A stretch of DNA of 64,000 bases from Azolla caroliniana (lineage: Eukaryota > Polypodiophyta). The notes under the pieces were generated by a model. That model worked only from the letters and a program-made list of their open reading frames with translations. It did no database searches and had not been told where the DNA came from. The stretch spans positions 2,356,001 to 2,420,000 of the forward strand of contig JBHGNT010000018.1 in NCBI GenBank assembly GCA_043228905.1, given 5' to 3'. Each line of letters begins with the position of its first letter. Within the stretch, counting starts at the first letter, position 1. A program made the translations under genes and the position numbers. Shown here piece by piece: positions 44,801 through 56,100 of this stretch.

Positions 44801-44841
44801 GCATTGTGAATAAATGTTTCTAAAACTTAGATATAAATTAT

Positions 44842-44953
44842 GGAAATTGGTAAATTCACAGTTTTTTTGGGGGGATGGAATATGGCTATCATTTGTAGTG
44901 CAAATAATCATATTTCTGAACTCAAAAAAAAAATTGTGAATTTACCAATTTCC
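44842..44953. mobile_element. 112-bp foldback MITE with 8-bp TSD
   Basis: Inverted ends GGAAATTGGTAAATTCACA (perfect for 19 bases, then T/A-runs that also pair) flanked by TAAATTAT at 44834-44841 and 44954-44961. The loop has no coding sequence. TSD length fits the hAT superfamily. It sits inside the inverted gypsy relic. Confidence 0.85.
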
Positions 44954-45419
44954 TAAATTATGGGCCACAATTAATGATGATGTTGTCCGGCAGACATGAT
45001 GTCGAAATACCTCACACATGACTAGGTCTAATGTTTCATCACTTATCTAATGCATATGCTTCAATAATTAATGGTTTCGTGGATCAACATGTGTTAAAAT
45101 ACCGGCGGATGTAAATGCCTTCTAAGATCCAAAAAAACCTTATTTGCATCGGTAGTCTAAACAAATGATCGATTTTTCCACGTGAGTGTGAGAGGCAAAA
45201 TCATTTTTGAATAATCTTGTATGAATTTGCGATAAACATTTACAAATCATAGAAAACATTGCACATGTCCAAAAGAACGTGGAGACTACCAATCCAACAT
45301 GATTTGAACTTTAGTTGGATCCATAGAGATTCCTTAAAAGGAGATGTAGACTAAAAATTCCACTTGCTTGCAATCAAATTTGCATTTCTCTAATTTTGCA
45401 TAAATGTCATATTCTCGTA

Positions 45420-45565
45420 ATCGTTATAGTACGTGATGAACATGGGAATCATGCTCCTCGTGTATTTTTGAATAAATTAGTAGATCATCCAAATAGATGA
45501 TTAGAAAGATGTTCATGAGATCTCGGAAAATATCATTCGCCATAAGTTGAAAATTTGTTGGTGAA
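45420..45565 (-). pseudogene. Inverted gypsy relic: reverse transcriptase fragment
   Basis: Reverse strand TNFQLMANDIFRDLMNIF, IIYLDDLLIYSKIHEEHDSHV: motif B end and the Y-L-D-D catalytic box of gypsy RT. Probably the same element as 44010-44800. Homology stops abruptly at about 45566, where a CA-rich low-complexity stretch begins. Confidence 0.8.
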
Positions 45566-45860
45566 TTCATGCACATATATGCACATGTGCACATAATCAC
45601 ATAAAGAACACTTCCACGTTTACACGTACACATGTAGTTGAACGCAAAACACATACATATTTGCACATGCACATGAACTTGCACTCAAATATATCACAAG
45701 CACACATACGCGCAATTTTACACTCACTTTCAAACAAACACACAAAAATTTGCACATATAAACATATGTTATGCTAGTTCACTTTCACGTAAACAAACAT
45801 ATATGTACTTGCACAACATTTACATACACATTTACACTTTCTGAAACAAGTAATTGTGAA
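45566..45860. repeat. CA-rich low-complexity stretch
   Basis: Irregular repeats of cacatatg/cacacata/gcacat motifs (Z-DNA-like purine-pyrimidine alternation) for about 295 bp. It interrupts the RT relic. No coding potential. Confidence 0.7.
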
Positions 45861-47035
45861 ATACAAACATTATCTTATGCATCGAGTGGATGTTTACAAG
45901 TGTATCTACACGAATCAAGACAAGAAGCTTGATTTAAAGAAACAAGAATGAGAACCAATTCATCAACTAACTCTTGTGACACTTCCTTGACAATGCAATC
46001 TTCCCCAATTTAAGTACTCATTGGTCACGTTCCACATTTTACACACACACACTTGAATTTCTCACAACAACGCATGTTTCGAAATGATGTGCTACGTATT
46101 TATATATGTCTTTCCACCAATATTAGTCCTTGAGCATTGAGAAGGTTGTAATCTGTTTACTTCTATCTACACCCCACTTAGATTCATAAAATCCAAACAC
46201 CAGTTTAAGTTTCTCTTCCCTCTTGCAAACCAAGAAACCAATTGCTCTAGGCTTTTAGTTAGTCATTTTTTGTCCTCAAATATGTTCATTGCTTTAGACA
46301 ATTTTTTGGAATTATGAATTTTATGAGACCCAAAGTCAAAATAAGTGTCATCTTCTTATTAGCCCTTTAGATTTCAATCGATTTGAAACACATATTAGGT
46401 TCCATTTGGATCTCTTGGTTAATTATCCATCTATTTCCTACTCAATTTATCGTGTGGTCAACCTTCCTTAGCATTAATGCTTCAAGTAGGAGCCCTTTTA
46501 GAGCCTTGACATGGCTATATTAGATCTTTCAGTATCCTTATAAAAGAACACTTCTTACTCAAGTGTTATTGTTGAGAATCACCTTGAGATCGATGTTGGG
46601 GGACATTGTCGTGATGTGGGGAGTTAACACAAGTTAAACTAGAAATATATATAAAAGGTTGAAGGATAGGGCAAGGGTATGCTAAGAATTAGTATGAATG
46701 TGTTGTAATTAAATATAGCAAAAATGCTTAGCTCAATTGGCAAGAGTTTATGTTAAGAATGGAAGCTCAAAAGTTTCAGTCTTGTTTGGATCATAAAAAA
46801 TTAGGTGGTTGTTAATTGGATGAACAAATTGAATTGACCAAATGGGTTATGATTGGCATTTTGTTCGCATTGAGCGCTCATGGAAAAGGAGAGCCTACAA
46901 GGTGCATCCTAAATAAATAAAATTTTGAAAGGGGGGAATTTTGGATCAAGGCAAAATGCCCCTCAAATTTTGAACCAGTGCCGGGGTTGCAAATCAAGAG
47001 GGTGTGGCGACTAAGACCAACAATGACAAGAGACG
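45861..47035. other. AT-rich stretch, possible tRNA-like SINE head
   Basis: No gene recognised. At about 46731-46795 a TAGCTCAATTGG A-box and an AGTTTCAGTCTT B-box-like segment are spaced as in tRNA-derived SINEs, but the B box is degenerate. Confidence 0.35.
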
Positions 47036-48152
47036 ACATGACCATTGTCTATTGGGATGTTGCAACAACCCGAAAATCTTCTATCCCTATCTTCAAATAT
47101 ATTTGCCTTCAATCTACTCCATATATCAGAGTTGAGCCTTTACTTGTGCATACTCAGTTCATGAATTTAGTGTCACTCATAAAATTAGTACATATGATCA
47201 AATATTCATTTTTGTGATCGAACGAGGAATGCATCAACCTTTTTGGCTTAGAACTATGACCTCGGGACGTGAAGTTACATGATTTTGGGCAAATTGATGA
47301 AATGAATAATGAATCTCCACATTATCACACCAAAAATCTTGTTGCGTTAACTTGCCTCGAGGGTTTGTGATGGATTTTTTTATTCTCGATTCCGACCTTC
47401 GAGGGAAAACTTGTAAGTACTCATAAATTTTTAGATGATGGGAGTCAAACCTATAATGTCGACCAACGCCGACGTCTCGTCCACTGACCAATTCCCGAAG
47501 AAGACTAAAATTGTAGTTTCCAAATCTTCTATGCTCCCCCACTGAGGAGGGCTATATTTACTACTACTAAAATCGTAATTCTCGAATATTCAAGGCAACA
47601 TGATTGTCGTCTATTGGGATGTTGCACGCAAATCTTTTATCTCTATCTTCAAAATATTTGCCTTCAATCTACTCCATGGATTGGAGTTGAGTCTTTACTT
47701 GTGCATACTCACTTCATGAATTTAGTGTTACTCATAAAATTATTACATATGATCAAATATTCATTTTTGTGATTGAATGAGGAATGGGTCAGCCTTTTTG
47801 GCTTAGAATTATGATCTCGAGACGCGATGTTACACGATTTTGGGCAAAATTGACGAAACGAATAACGAATCTCCAAATTATCACACCAAAAAACTTGTCT
47901 CCCTAACTCACCTTGAGGATTTGTGATGGATTTTTTGGATCTCGATTCCGACCTCCGAGTGAAAAGTTGTAAGTACTCGTAAATTTTTAGATGATGGGAG
48001 TCAAACCTACTATGTCGACCGAGGCCGACGTCCCGTCCACCGACTGACGCCCAAAGAGGATCAAAATCGTAATTTTCAAATCTTCTCTATTCCCCCCACT
48101 AGGGAGGGTTATATTTGAATTTACTACTAAAATCGTAGTTTTTTAATATTCT
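47036..48152 (+). repeat. ~562-bp tandem duplication
   Basis: Copy 1 about 47036-47597, copy 2 about 47598-48152. Shared landmarks in order: GTCTATTGGGATGTTGCA, TTTGCCTTCAATCTACTCCAT, CTTTACTTGTGCATACTCA, ATCAAATATTCATTTTTGTG, CTTTTTGGCTTAGAA, and GAGGGxTATATTT. They differ by scattered substitutions and small indels (roughly 10-15% by eye). No coding content recognised; origin unknown. Confidence 0.85.
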
Positions 48153-48169
48153 CCTTCACACACTTGTAT

Positions 48170-48395
48170 ATTCCTAAGGTGTGTGTTCACACACTAGGGT
48201 AAGTTGAGTTTGATTCTCGACAAGACTACTAAAACTACATCCTTGATTCGATACCGAAATTTCTCACCTCTCTATTACTCTATAAATATCTCTTAATTTA
48301 CTAGATGCCACTATGAAATGTATGAGTTGAACCCATGACTCTGGTCTCCATCGAGCAACCTTACGAACCGAGTCACATTCATTTGGTCAATGATT
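48170..48395 (-). mobile_element. tRNA-derived SINE, copy 2, inverted
   Basis: The reverse strand carries GACTCGGTTCGTAAGG, a GGGTTCAACTC B box and the same body as copy 1 (ATAGTGGCATCTAGTAAATTAAGAGATAT, then AATAGAGAGGTGAGAAA). The 3' part diverges. The left and right limits are approximate. Confidence 0.75.
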
Positions 48396-49315
48396 TTCTC
48401 TTATCTCCTCTCTCTTTCTCTACCTTTTTGTCTCCCTCATTTCCCTTGACTTTCATTCCCTTATAAAACATCGTTTAGTGCCTAAGTTTTCATCTTTCAT
48501 TCCCTTGACTTTCAATTTCACCTTATAAAAAAGAAAAAAACATCGTTTAGTGACTACCCACTAGGGGCAAAACCTTCCCCAAATACCCTTCCCACATACC
48601 AATGCATTTTCCCTTCTCACTTACACATTGAATCACTCTTATAGACTTAAAAGTATAAATTTAATACCCTTTGAACTACCTACACATAGAATAACTATTG
48701 AAACAAACTAACTCTATTTAAACCAATGGAACATATAGGACAATATGTTGCACTTAAACTATGAAGAGACATTGCCACGTTTACACTCACTTGATAAAGA
48801 ACAAAGACACAAGACATCACCAACTCATACTAGCTTCCATTAGTGTGTTGAAGGTATTTATAAATTATTAACATGACAAAGGGTTGGTCTTATAACATAT
48901 AATTAGAGAGACGATTAAGGAGAAGGAGAGAGAGGCTTAACCTTTAACAGTAGGGAGATATGTTAAATGAGAAATAATCCTTGCAAAGGTTTGTAATTTC
49001 ACCTTTATATAAAACTTCATTGTTTAACCAATATATATATTATGTCCCATCTCCTCCAATGATGGATTTGTGATTTGGCAACAATTACAAGATACATCTT
49101 TAATGCATATGGTCTGTTACCTCTATAAACAAAAGAGCAAATGTGCGTTGATTGGCATTTACAAGGTGAAATGTCATTTTTACAAGTGATTACTAATCTC
49201 TGTATCATTGCTTTGTTTAGTCTATTCGATAGCTATCATATAAGGTCAAACAAAAATGGAAAGTACATAATTTTGATTATTGATGGCGACAAATATCAAA
49301 ACATAATTGCCATTC
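48396..49315. other. Non-coding stretch with short direct repeats
   Basis: CATTCCCTTGACTTTCA recurs 40-50 bp apart near 48449 and 48498, as does CATCGTTTAGTG. No gene recognised; an AT-rich background. Confidence 0.4.
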
Positions 49316-49873
49316 TAAATTGCAACTTGTAGCAAAGGTCTTCATTTGGAGAGTTTTGATTGGGGGAACACCTCTAAAGCAACATGAACTAGCAACAAAC
49401 AATTGCATCTTTTGCATTCATATTTGGCAAGTTTTATCATGTTGTTATTTGACACCAAGTGCCAAGACAGTGGTCCTCCCACAATTCACACTGGTCAACC
49501 AAAAATAAAAAATAGAGACCATTTTCCTATTTCTGAGATATTGAGGATTGCATCATGAGTAGGATATGTGCAATGCTTTTGTATTTGATAATAGGCATGG
49601 CATCAACGCATATCTATGAAAGTTGAAAGGAGTGCTAATGTGAGCATTTTCTTTATAAGAGAAAGTAGAAATTCTTTCCTAGGTGGAGTGTTTGTCATAT
49701 TTTTTGTTGGCGATTCAACATGTGCCACTATCCTACAAGTTAGTGGTGAAATTACACTTAATCGTAGTACCCATTGTAGTATGTAGTGTTTTTCATACAC
49801 ATTTTTTGATGTAATAGTGTGTTTTCATCAACAATAGATAGATGTATTGTTAATGTCCATGGGAGACCGATTG

Positions 49874-49907
<34 letters not shown>
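49316..49907 (+). mobile_element. 5'-truncated LINE with 3' UTR and (GA)n end
   Basis: Starts with the zinc-tail translation VAKVFIWRVLIGGTPLKQHELA, like AKVFIWRVMVGALPLGNAL in the LINE at 42550. It continues through a 3' UTR (49620-49830) homologous to 43191-43420, then a short unrelated stretch, and ends at (GA)n 49879-49907. Only the last ~600 bp survive, a typical truncated LINE. Confidence 0.75.
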
Positions 49908-49911
<4 letters not shown>

Positions 49912-50154
49912 AAATGCCCAAAAAATGCCAGGGGCTTTTGGGAAATATGCAAAATGAATAGGGGCATTTGGGGAAATATGCAAAAATATCAGGGGCATTC
50001 TGGGGAATAAAGAAAAGCTCACGGGACATAAGGAAGAAGAAGACCCCCCCCCCTCCCCAAAGGGTTTATAGGGCTTTCGATCTTCCCTTCCTTACTGTCA
50101 AATTTCTGTCCCAAGAAGAAGAAGAAGAAGAAGCAGACGAAGACGCAAGGTTCC
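49908..50154 (+). promoter_or_regulatory. Upstream region and 5' UTR of the PPR gene
   Basis: Three imperfect 30-31-bp repeats (starting 49930, 49960, 49991) built on AGGGGC-TTTGGGGAAATATGC; then CT- and GAA-rich sequence to the ATG. No clear TATA box. The LINE insertion 49316-49907 sits within 250 bp of the start codon, so it may form part of the promoter. Confidence 0.45.
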
Positions 50155-53100
50155 ATGGCATTTCAGGTGTTGATCCGACGCGCTGCGAGGCGAAGCTCGC
50201 GTTATTCCCCTCCTTTGTCTTCTACTCCTTCTTCTTCTCCGATCTTCACCCCTGCAGGTAAGACTCAATGTTCTATTTTTTTAACCCTACCAAAGAGACG
50301 TTTTTCCGTCTCTGGAAAACCAAGTCTATGGTTTCGTTCTGCAGTTTCTTTTATGGTTTGTTTGCATCATATGAGTATATGCAACTTCATGTTTCTCTTC
50401 ACGTTTTGTGCCATTCTTCTCCAATCTTCAACTCTAGAAGGTTAAGCAATAATGTATTCCACCAAAATAAATGTCTTTATCATAAATAAAGGTTTCCGTT
50501 TACAATGCCAGATGTTTCGTTTCTTCTGACAAATTTGTATAATATTTACACGGCTTTGGATGCTCACGTTTTTTTCAGTCTGGAGAAGCATTTCCATATT
50601 TTCCCTATGCATTTCTTTGCCAAATTTGGCATGTTTCTCTCAGTCTAGAGAAGCATTTACACATTTCCCGTATGCATCTCGTTGCCAAATTCGGCATGTT
50701 TCTCTCAGTCTGAAGAAGCATTTCCACATTTCCCGTGTGCATCTCGTTGCCAAATTCGACATGTTGTATGTGGCGTCTAACAATTATGCTTTATCATTCT
50801 TAACATGTGCTACTGGAATTATGTATATTTGCACTGTTTATATACATCTCCATGGTTTTCTCAAAGTGTGTACATTCCTTGTTTCTAGTTTGTATGCTGC
50901 CTCGTTTGGAATCTTTACGTTATTGTATGTATGTTTAATAGAAGTTTCTGAACTTATGTTTTTTCTCATTTTTACTATTCTTTCCATGTGCTTCTCTACA
51001 CTTCACCTATTCTCTGTTAGTCTACATCTGCTGAATTTTATATGATTATACAATTTCTATTCACATTCCTAAAGTATATGTAATTCTTTACCAATTGCGT
51101 AAGATGAATATGGATTCGAGCCTTCAACTTTCTTGGCATTGTATTATTCTTTAAATTTTTCTATCTGTACTATTTGTGAATATGTGTGAACTGATATATC
51201 AATATGTTTCCACAGTTTCCATGAATTCCAAATTTGTCTAGTTTGAAACTTCATGTTTCTTCTCGTTTTTAAGACTTTCTTCCACTCTCTCCATCTGCAC
51301 TGTTTGTGTAGACTTACGCATAATTAGATCTCCATAGTTTTCTTTTGCATGGCCAAAATGTATGTGAGTTTTTACGACTTTACTATGCTGTTTATAGCTT
51401 TGAATTTTCATGTTCCTTTGTTTTTTATACTTCTTCACAGATGATTTGATGATTCTATCTATCCACACGTTTCATATTCTGTATGTTCTTTTGACATCTT
51501 GTCTCTTCATTCTTAGTCCTGCAAACTTGTGCTTTATGCAAAATAAATGTCATGGCTTGAAAACACTGTTTTTAAACATTTTATGCTTTTACAGTGCATC
51601 TATCTGCCCTTTTTTGTCATTCTTAGTTCTTGAAATGTGTGCTTTATGTAAGATATATGTCATGACTTGGAAACACCGTTTTTTTAATATTTTAGGCTTC
51701 TCCATATGGTTTATCTGCACTGTCTCTTCATTCTTAGTTCTGCAAACGTGTAGTTTATGCAAAATATATGTGTTGGATTGAAACACCTTTTCTTAAGATT
51801 ATATGTTTCTACAAATGCATCTAACTGCAATCTCTGAAAGAATCAAGTGATGAGAAGGTAAGATAGTCACACAGAAAACTCCGAGCAGCAGAGTAAGTGC
51901 ATAAGAGTACAAGATTTATATGATGGGAGAAATCTCTCAACGAGAGTTGGTGATAAGAAAGAACAGAGACTGAAAATGATTGTGGCGGAAGGAGGGAAGT
52001 TCACTAATCCAGACAAAGAGTTACAAGTTATTTGCTGTTGAAGGAGATGGTTCTGTTTATCGAGTCACTTGACGTGAAGGTTTTCCTGATTTGGCTGAAA
52101 AAGGTAGGTGAGGGTTTTATAGGAAAATATAGGGGAGGATGTATATAAAGAATAGGAGACTGTTAATAGCTCACAACTTCCCCTGTTGATGTGGCAGCGA
52201 GGCATAGATCTACTGATGTATAAATCTTTTCTCTACAAATATGTGCTTTATGCACAAAGTTGGGGCTCAGGAAAACGTTCTTCAACCATGAAAATATTTG
52301 CCAGACCTTTGTGTTCCTTTCTTAATATGAACTGATTTTTATGTCTATATCAGTTTAAATGATTGTTAGCTAATAATCAAGTTTCAGACTGCATGTTCTA
52401 GTTTTATTCCAGAAAAGGTTACATTTTTTACTTCTTCATGGTTGATGCCTCCGCTCTCATTTTCTGATCTTTCTTTGATCCATAACATCACATTAATACA
52501 TGGTATATCTAAACAGTGTTTATGTTTTTATAAGAGTCCGAATGTAGAAAATTAATATGATAAGTGTACAAATAAGAATGACACAATAAGCCATTGATTG
52601 TATAGTGCATGCCGTTGTGGTGTGTATTATAGCATATTTGGAGTGGATGACTCATTTCTAAAGAAATATGAGAAAGCACATCTGTTCTGTAATATACATT
52701 CGTTGGAGGGAGAAAATACAGAGATCTCTTATATTTACATGAGGAGAAGTCCCTCTTTATAAAGGCCAAGATCTGGCCGTTGGGCTAACTAGCTGTTGGA
52801 ACTAACTAGCCGTTGGGCTAGCCGTTACAACTTTTAAACATTCTCAACACTCCCCCTCAAGATGGGTGAAAAATATCCACTAAGCCCATCTTGTCACACA
52901 ATCTAGTAAGACTTACTGGCCCAAGTCCCTTTGTAAGACAATCTGCTACTTGATGTTCAGTAGAAACATGACTCAATTTTAATATTCCATTATCAAGCTT
53001 TTCTTTGATAAAGAACCTGTCGATTTCGATGTGTTTGGTCCTATCGTGCTGTACCGGATTGTTGGCAATGCTGATTGCTGACTTATTGTCACACCACAAC

Positions 53101-56100
53101 ATCATCTGATTTTCTTGATTCACCTTTAGTTCTACTAGGAGAGTTCGCAGCCATAACATCTCCGCAACTCCTATAGCAATAGCTCTATACTCTGCTTCAG
53201 CTGTTGACCTTGCTACTACTGACTGTTTCTTACTCTTCCAAGAGACTAGATTGCCTCCAACAAACATGCAGTATCCTGATGTGGATTTTCTGTCATCAGC
53301 ACAACTGGCCCAATCAGAATCACAATAGCCCTCAATGTTAAAATGACCATGTTTTCTGAAGATTAATCCCTTCCCTGGGGCACCTTTGAGATATCTCAGA
53401 ATATGGTACACTGCATCCATATGATCTTTCCTCGGATCATGCATGTAGCGACTTACCACACTTACTGCAAATGAGATATCTGGACGGGTGTGGGTCAAAT
53501 AAATCAGCCGACCTACCAATCTTTGATACCTTTCACGATCAACTTTCTCTCCCGCAAGTTCAGTTAGCTTGATCTTTTGGTCGATTGGAGAAGCTACAGG
53601 CCTACAACCCAACATTCCAGTTTCTTTGAGAAGATCAAGTACATATTTTCGCTGAGATAGAACAACTCCTTCTGCTCCACGAGCTACCTCAATTCCAAGA
53701 AAGTAGCGTAGCAATCCTACATCCTTCACCTCAAACTCTTTACCCAATTGCATCTTCAGTTGGGCAATTTCTCCTTCATCGTTACCTGTGATAATTATAT
53801 CATCCACATACACAGCAAGCAATGTAGTATGGTCCTTGTGTTGTCGAAAGAACACTGTATGGTCTGCATTCGTCTGTTGGTATCCCATACCCACCATAGC
53901 CCTTCTTAACCTGTCAAACCAGGCTCGAGGAGATTGCTTTAGTCCATAAAGCGACTTCCTAAGTTTGCAAACCTTACCTACTGTTTGAATTGTACCGAAA
54001 CCTGGGGGAACATCCATGTACACTTCCTCCATCAACTCTCCATGAAGGAATGCATTTTTTACATCTAATTGATGTAATTTCCAATCCTTATTCACTGCTA
54101 AGGAAATAAGTGTTCTAACAGTGCTCATCTTCGCCACAGGTGCAAAAGTCTCATCATAGTCAATGCCATATGTCTGACTATATCCTTTAGCCACCAATCG
54201 TGCCTTGTATCGATCTATTTTTCCCTCTGGGGTCTGTTTTATTGTAAACACCCATTTGCACCCAACCGCCTTCTTTTCCGGTGGTAGTGACACAATCTCC
54301 CAAGTTTTGTTCTTTTCAAGAGCTCCGAGTTCTTCTTGCATGGCTGCTTTCCATTTTGGATCTTCTTTAGCAACCTGCCAACACTTGGGTAAAGTGACAG
54401 AGTCTAATGATGCAATGAATGCTCTATGTGTAGCTGATATGTTAGAATAAGAGATAAACTGAGCAATATCATGAGGAAAACCATAACGATCAGGAGGGAC
54501 CCCTGCATTACTGCGAGAGGTCCTCCTAATCTCGATAGGAGAAGGAGAGGAAATCATATCACCTGTGATTTCTAGGTTCGGGAGTTCTGTAGGTATTTCA
54601 GAAGTCGAGGCAGGTCGGGACATGGAACTTGATGGCACATGTGGTGCTGAAGACGTGTTCACATTTCCGTCTTTCTGCCTCCTCTTCCTTGTATACACCT
54701 TTAGCTCCCCCTCAACTTGAGTCCCAACACATATAGGCTCCTCGTCTTCGTTTCCTTCTTCTTCCGTACCTCCTACGCTCACTTCTTTCTCAGCTGATGT
54801 AGGGGTCAGCAAAGGAATTGATCCTATTTTTAGCAACCTCTCACAATTATCTCCTTCCCTCATATTTTCAGTCTGAATTAAGTCATCAAAGGGTGAAGTT
54901 ACCCCTTGTTTATAATATGGCTCTGACTCTCTGAAATGCACATCCATGCTCACAAATAATCTCTTCTCTACTGGACTCCAGCAAACATAGCCTTTTTGTG
55001 TGGCAGAGTATCCCACAAATACACATTTTACAGCTTTAGGATCAAGTTTTCCTACTGATGGTCTACTGTCCTTTACAAAACACACACATCCAAACACCTT
55101 CAAAGGAAGGATTCCAGAGTTATTGCCTTGCAACAACTCACATGGAGACTTCCACTCCAATACTCTAGAGGGCATTCTATTGATCAATGTGGCAGCCGTC
55201 AAAACTGCCTGTCCCCACAACTGCTTTGGGACATTCATAGAAATCATCATGCTTCTCGTTACCTCTAGAAGATGTCTATTCTTCCTCTCTGCTACTCCAT
55301 TTTGTTCTGGTGTATATGGGCATGTAGTTTGATGTTGTATTCCTTGATCTGAGAGGTATGCCCTAAATGTCATGTTAGCATACTCTGTTCCATTATCAGA
55401 CCTCAACACTTTTACTACTGCACCATATTGAGTTTGAACTGCTCTATGAAAATCTTTAAAACAAGCAAATACTTCATTCTTTTTCCTCATCAAATATAAC
55501 CAAGTCACACGAGAGAAGCAGTCAATGAAAGAGACAAAATATCGATATCCATTAATAGAACTTGTGGGACATGGTCCCCAAACATCGGAGTGTATTACAT
55601 CAAATGCATGGGAACTCCTATGACCCGAACTAGCATATGAACTTTTAGTAAGCTTACCAAATTCACATGCATCACAAACAAGTTTTGTTTTATCCGCCTT
55701 TTCAAAAAGGTGTGGATACACCCGACTCAAAATGCCATAAGAGGCATGTCCCATGCGTTGGTGATGAAGTATTAACAAGTCCTCATAACTCATTCTAGAT
55801 CCCCTTACATCTATTCCCTCTACCATAGATGCTAATGCTGAATCCAGCCCTTCACGATCCAAATACCATAGTCCACTATGCCATGTGCCAGTCCCAAGTC
55901 TCCGACCTGTCCCTTTCTCCTGGAATATCACCTTGGGAATATCAAAAGAAACAACACATTTTAGTTGGTGTATGATAGAACTTATAGATAATAAGTTTAC
56001 TGGGAAAGAAGGAGCATGCAACACATTAGACAATGTCACAGAGTCGGTACATTTTACTGTACCTATACCCACTACAGGTTGTATAGTACCGTCAGCAATT

